Shown: positions 60,918 through 64,000 of the stretch, piece by piece | Layout: every line of letters starts with the position of its first letter | How positions within the stretch are numbered: position 1 is the first letter of the stretch | Assembly: GCA_020444265.1 (NCBI GenBank) | Contig: JAHLLH010000002.1 | Location: 485,033-549,032 of the forward strand | Source of the DNA: a bacterium | Lineage (GTDB): Bacteria > Electryoneota > Electryoneia > Electryoneales > Electryoneaceae | DNA length: 64,000 nucleotides | Direction: 5' to 3' | The notes under the pieces: generated by a model | The model's database searches: none | What the model saw: only the letters and a program-made list of their open reading frames with translations | What the model was told of the DNA's origin: nothing | Made by a program: the position numbers and the translations under genes

Positions 60918-62240
60918 ATGGCCGACTTCCAGAAAATCCAAGTCCCCGCCGAGGGTCAGGCGATCACTGTGGCGGACAATCGACTGAACGTCCCCGACAA
61001 TCCCATCATTCCGTTCATCGAAGGTGACGGCATTGGCCGTGACATCTGGAAAGCCAGCGAACGTGTCTTCGATGCTGCAGTTGAAAAAGCGTACGGCGGT
61101 TCCCGCAAAGTCGCATGGATGGAAGTCTATGCGGGCGAGAAAGCGGTTGAAACCTATGGTGGCGACACCTGGATGCCGGAAGAGACTTTCGAGGCGATGC
61201 GTCAGTACCTCGTCGGTATCAAGGGACCGTTAACCACTCCGGTGGGTGGCGGCTTCCGCAGTCTCAACGTGACCCTGCGTCAGGTGCTGAACCTCTTCGC
61301 CTGTGTCCGTCCGGTCAAATACTTTGAAGGTGTCCCGAGCCCGAATCGCAAAGCGGGCGAGATGGATGTGATCATCTTCCGTGAGAATACCGAGGATGTC
61401 TACAGCGGCGTCGAGTTCGAATCGATGTCGCCCGAGGCAAAGCGCCTCATCGAGATCCTCAAGAAGGAATACGGCAAAACCCAGATCCGTGACGATGCCG
61501 GTATCGGGATCAAGCCGATCAGCCCGACAGGCTCGAAGCAGTTGATGCGCAAGGCGCTCGACTGGGCCGTCGAGAACAAGCTGCCCAGCGTGACCATCAT
61601 GCATAAGGGCAACATCATGAAGTTCACCGAGGGCGCGTTCAAGACCTGGTGCTACGAAACCGCCATCGAGGAATACCGTGATCACATCATAACCGAAGCA
61701 GAGCTTTGGGATGAGACAGTGGCCGAGGATGGTGTCACCCCGATCGAGGCGAAGGGCAAGTTCGCCCACCTGCGTGGCGGCAAGCCGGCTGGAGATGCGA
61801 ACGGTCGTATCGTGGTCAAGGATCGTATCGCGGATAGCATGTTCCAGCAGATCCAGACCCGTCCAGGCGAGTACAGCTGCATCGTTTCGCCGAACTTGAA
61901 CGGTGACTACATCAGCGACGCCGCGGCGGCGTTGGTCGGTGGTCTGGGTATGGCGCCGGGTGCCAACATTGGTGACTATATCGGCCTGTTCGAGGCGACT
62001 CACGGCACCGCACCGAAGTATGCGGACAAGGATGTGATCAACCCGTCCTCCGTGATGCTTTCCGGCTGCATGATGTTCCGCTACATCGGCTGGGGCGAAG
62101 TGGCTGACATGATTGAAAGTGCGATTCAGAAGACGATTGAGAAGAAGACGGTGACCTATGACTTGCACCGTCTGATGGATGGCGCGACCAAGCTGAAGAC
62201 GAGCGAGTACGCGTCCGCGATTATCGAGAACATGGGTTAA
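60918..62240 (+). CDS. icd: isocitrate dehydrogenase (NADP-type)
   Basis: The protein has 440 residues of the IMDH/ICDH fold: [14 protein letters not shown] near the N-terminus, the substrate segment [17 protein letters not shown] with the key Ser, [18 protein letters not shown], and the cofactor region [19 protein letters not shown] (with Lys and Tyr typical of NADP use). It oxidises isocitrate to 2-oxoglutarate in the cytoplasm. AGGAG lies 9 bases before ATG 60918. The frame continues upstream to 60684 with no family similarity and is taken as leader. Confidence 0.97.
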   Translation: MADFQKIQVPAEGQAITVADNRLNVPDNPIIPFIEGDGIGRDIWKASERVFDAAVEKAYGGSRKVAWMEVYAGEKAVETYGGDTWMPEETFEAMRQYLVGIKGPLTTPVGGGFRSLNVTLRQVLNLFACVRPVKYFEGVPSPNRKAGEMDVIIFRENTEDVYSGVEFESMSPEAKRLIEILKKEYGKTQIRDDAGIGIKPISPTGSKQLMRKALDWAVENKLPSVTIMHKGNIMKFTEGAFKTWCYETAIEEYRDHIITEAELWDETVAEDGVTPIEAKGKFAHLRGGKPAGDANGRIVVKDRIADSMFQQIQTRPGEYSCIVSPNLNGDYISDAAAALVGGLGMAPGANIGDYIGLFEATHGTAPKYADKDVINPSSVMLSGCMMFRYIGWGEVADMIESAIQKTIEKKTVTYDLHRLMDGATKLKTSEYASAIIENMG

Positions 62241-62451
62241 AACCCTCCCGATCCACCCGTAAGCAATTGCGAAACGGATGGTTCGGGAACGGTTGATATG
62301 CGTCGACAGGTGTGGGCTGTATGTCACTGGACATAGGAGTTCGTACCAGATCGGCGGGAATGTGATTCGCAACGACAGGTTGCTTGCCCGATGTTGGGGG
62401 CGAGTGTACCTTGAGGGTTCTGATGTTTGAGAACGAAGACGGAGGTATGGT
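62241..62451. other. gap between icd and the TonB-dependent receptor
   Basis: The 211 bases hold no recognised repeat or gene. The region probably contains the receptor promoter; no clear sigma-54 or Crp/Fnr box was found. Confidence 0.4.
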
Positions 62452-64000
62452 ATGCGAGGCATAGGCGCTCGGGCATCGTTAGCGATGGCGATCGTGCTTT
62501 GCATGCTGCTGCCCAGCATGGCGTTTGCACAGTCCGGCAAGGTTGTCGGTGAAGTCGTTGAGCAGGGGACGGGAGATCCCATCATCGGCGCAAACGTTGT
62601 GATTGAGGGTACCAGCCGCGGTGCGGCGACAGACTTGGACGGCCGTTTTGTGATTCTGGCAGTCCAGCCTGGCTCCTACACCGTGAAAGCGAGTGCGGTC
62701 GGTTATGCGGCCACAGTGATTGAAGATGTAAAGGTCAACATCGACCGCACCACCAACCTTGAATTCCAGCTCCAATCCTCTGCGGTTCAGCTGGAAGAGG
62801 TGGTCGTAACCTACTCGAAGCCGACGGTGGAGCTCGATGTTTCCTCGAAGGTGGAACGTATTTCCTCGGAAAGCCTCGGGATGATGGCCAACGACGACGT
62901 TGCTGCCGCGTTGACCGCAACCCCCGGTTTCAAGATCGATGAGGAAGGCAAAATCCACATTCGTGGTGGTCGTGACACCGAGGCTCGTTTCCTCGTGGAC
63001 GGTATCGACACCCGTGACCCGATTACCGGTGAATCGCTACCGCTCAACCTCTCCTCGATCAATATTCAGGAAATCCAGATTCTGACCGGTGGTATGTCCG
63101 CGGAATACGGCCAGGCAATGTCCGGTTTCGTGACCATTTCCACGCCAGAAGGTGCGCCGGACAGCTACAACGGCAGCATCACCTGGCAGACCGATCAGAT
63201 GACAGACGACTACTCGTTCAATCAGGACGAGCTTAACGCCGCTCTGGGTGGTCCCGTTCCGTTCACTCGTAACATCATGGGTCGTCCATTGACCTTCTAT
63301 GCGACGATGAACGGGAATATCACGGATACCCATACGAACCTCGGCGTGGATTACGACCCGAACGATTACATTGGCACAGGCTTCTCCCTTCCCCAGCGTC
63401 AGTACAATGACTGGGGTGCCAGCCTGAAGCTCGCGTATGACCTGGGTCGCGGCAAAAAACTATCCGCCTATTTCACCGAACGCACCCTGACCTGGGATGT
63501 GTACGGGCGTGGTACCGCGGATGTGTCCGGCAACTATGGTTGGCAGTATGCCTTCAATACGGACAACCTGCCGCTGGCGCGCGACAAGCGCTCCTCCTTT
63601 AATATTGACTTCACCAGCCAGGCTTCTCAGAACACGGTGATGACCCTTTCTCTCGGTCGCCGGGTGATCAATGCCTCCGTCCGTCCGCGCGGCAAAACCC
63701 CGGGTCAGTTCACCCTCGAAGAAGAAGTGGAAGCTTTCCGTGGCACCGGCATCGACCAGAATGAAAATGGTCGCCTCGACCAGGATGCAGACGGTGACGG
63801 TGTGGTCCATAGCACCCTGGATGAGTTGAGCAACGATGTCGACCAGAACAATTTCCTGGACGGCTACTTCGATGCCAACCGTTCGTCCGCCTATGAAGGT
63901 GGGAATGAGGGCTATGAGGACCTGAACCAGAACGGTCGCTGGGATCGTGGTGAAGACTGGATTGATCTGAACGGCAACGGTGTCTACGATTATGCTGAAC
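62452..64000 (+). CDS. TonB-dependent receptor with carboxypeptidase-like N-domain (3' partial)
   Basis: The frame is open to the window end, giving 516 visible residues. In order: a signal peptide (1-27, ending MAFAQ); a carboxypeptidase regulatory-like/CarboxypepD domain (GKVVGEVVEQGTGDPIIGANV, about 29-112); a plug domain (LEEVVVTYSKP, then HIRGGRDTEARFLVDGIDTRDP); and barrel strands. Asp/Asn-rich loops typical of Ca-binding (DQNENGRLDQDADGDG; DLNQNGRWDRGEDWIDLNGNG) lie at about 442-457 and 494-513. SusC/CirA-like receptors with this domain order take up large substrates in FCB bacteria. GGAGG lies before ATG 62452. Confidence 0.88.
   Translation, partial: MRGIGARASLAMAIVLCMLLPSMAFAQSGKVVGEVVEQGTGDPIIGANVVIEGTSRGAATDLDGRFVILAVQPGSYTVKASAVGYAATVIEDVKVNIDRTTNLEFQLQSSAVQLEEVVVTYSKPTVELDVSSKVERISSESLGMMANDDVAAALTATPGFKIDEEGKIHIRGGRDTEARFLVDGIDTRDPITGESLPLNLSSINIQEIQILTGGMSAEYGQAMSGFVTISTPEGAPDSYNGSITWQTDQMTDDYSFNQDELNAALGGPVPFTRNIMGRPLTFYATMNGNITDTHTNLGVDYDPNDYIGTGFSLPQRQYNDWGASLKLAYDLGRGKKLSAYFTERTLTWDVYGRGTADVSGNYGWQYAFNTDNLPLARDKRSSFNIDFTSQASQNTVMTLSLGRRVINASVRPRGKTPGQFTLEEEVEAFRGTGIDQNENGRLDQDADGDGVVHSTLDELSNDVDQNNFLDGYFDANRSSAYEGGNEGYEDLNQNGRWDRGEDWIDLNGNGVYDYAE

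Overview
The window is one 64-kb stretch of a Gram-negative bacterial chromosome (moderately high G+C by eye) with about 50 genes, most of them on the plus strand. It has outer-membrane beta-barrels, lipoproteins, a TonB-dependent receptor and a protein with a C-terminal FlgD/type IX-secretion-like sorting domain. That mix suggests a lineage of the FCB superphylum or a neighbouring candidate phylum, but no rRNA or strict marker is present and the placement is an inference. The metabolism implied is anaerobic or facultative respiration with several multiheme cytochromes c and nitrite/NO handling.

Layout. 1-4488: a Cache-PAS histidine kinase (cut by the window edge), an output-less response regulator, a CBS protein and a DASS/SLC13 anion transporter. 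4889-7528: a pentaheme cytochrome and a monoheme outer-membrane barrel. 7775-7978: a cold-shock protein. 8547-28540: a 20-kb surface-glycan locus built around a pseudaminic-acid-type pathway (PseB, PseC, SpsF-like cytidylyltransferase, PseG, PseI). Interleaved with these are a radical SAM/SPASM enzyme, a formyltransferase, an HTTM-like membrane protein with a DCC protein, a methyltransferase, an amidohydrolase, WbqC and a sulfotransferase. A second sub-cluster follows: a cytidylyltransferase-oxidoreductase fusion, an aminotransferase, a GT-B-like protein, GNAT and a PIG-L deacetylase. A near-consensus sigma-54 promoter lies in front of pseB.

28649-46524: a Crp/Fnr regulator, then nitrogen-oxide respiration and defence genes: an octaheme HAO-type cytochrome with a NapC/NrfH-like quinol dehydrogenase, a NapH-like ferredoxin membrane protein, a DUF438-hemerythrin-PAS protein, a quinol NO reductase, a dicluster ferredoxin and a porin. 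A 17-bp palindrome (TTTTG-N7-CAAAA) is shared by the HAO and NapH promoters, and FNR/CRP-like boxes precede qNOR and the porin. An AraC/GyrI regulator, a sorting-domain FG-GAP-like protein and a small secreted protein are inserted among these. 46670-53795: a six-gene operon for a MacAB-like efflux pump with its own NtrC-type regulator and kinase, behind a sigma-54-like promoter. 53896-64000: a GIY-YIG protein, a radical SAM enzyme, bifunctional NAD(P)HX repair enzyme with a Cys/Gly tail, two related lipoproteins, ruvC-ruvA, isocitrate dehydrogenase and the start of a TonB-dependent receptor.

The intergenic spaces are unusually rich in dispersed palindromic repeats. At least four families recur, one with 13-bp terminal inverted repeats like a MITE, and there is a 191-bp tandem array at 33361-33830. 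No tRNA, rRNA, CRISPR array or transposase was seen. The parts most worth follow-up are the hybrid glycan pathway, the shared operators of the nitrogen-oxide genes, and the structured 814-bp gap between ruvA and icd.
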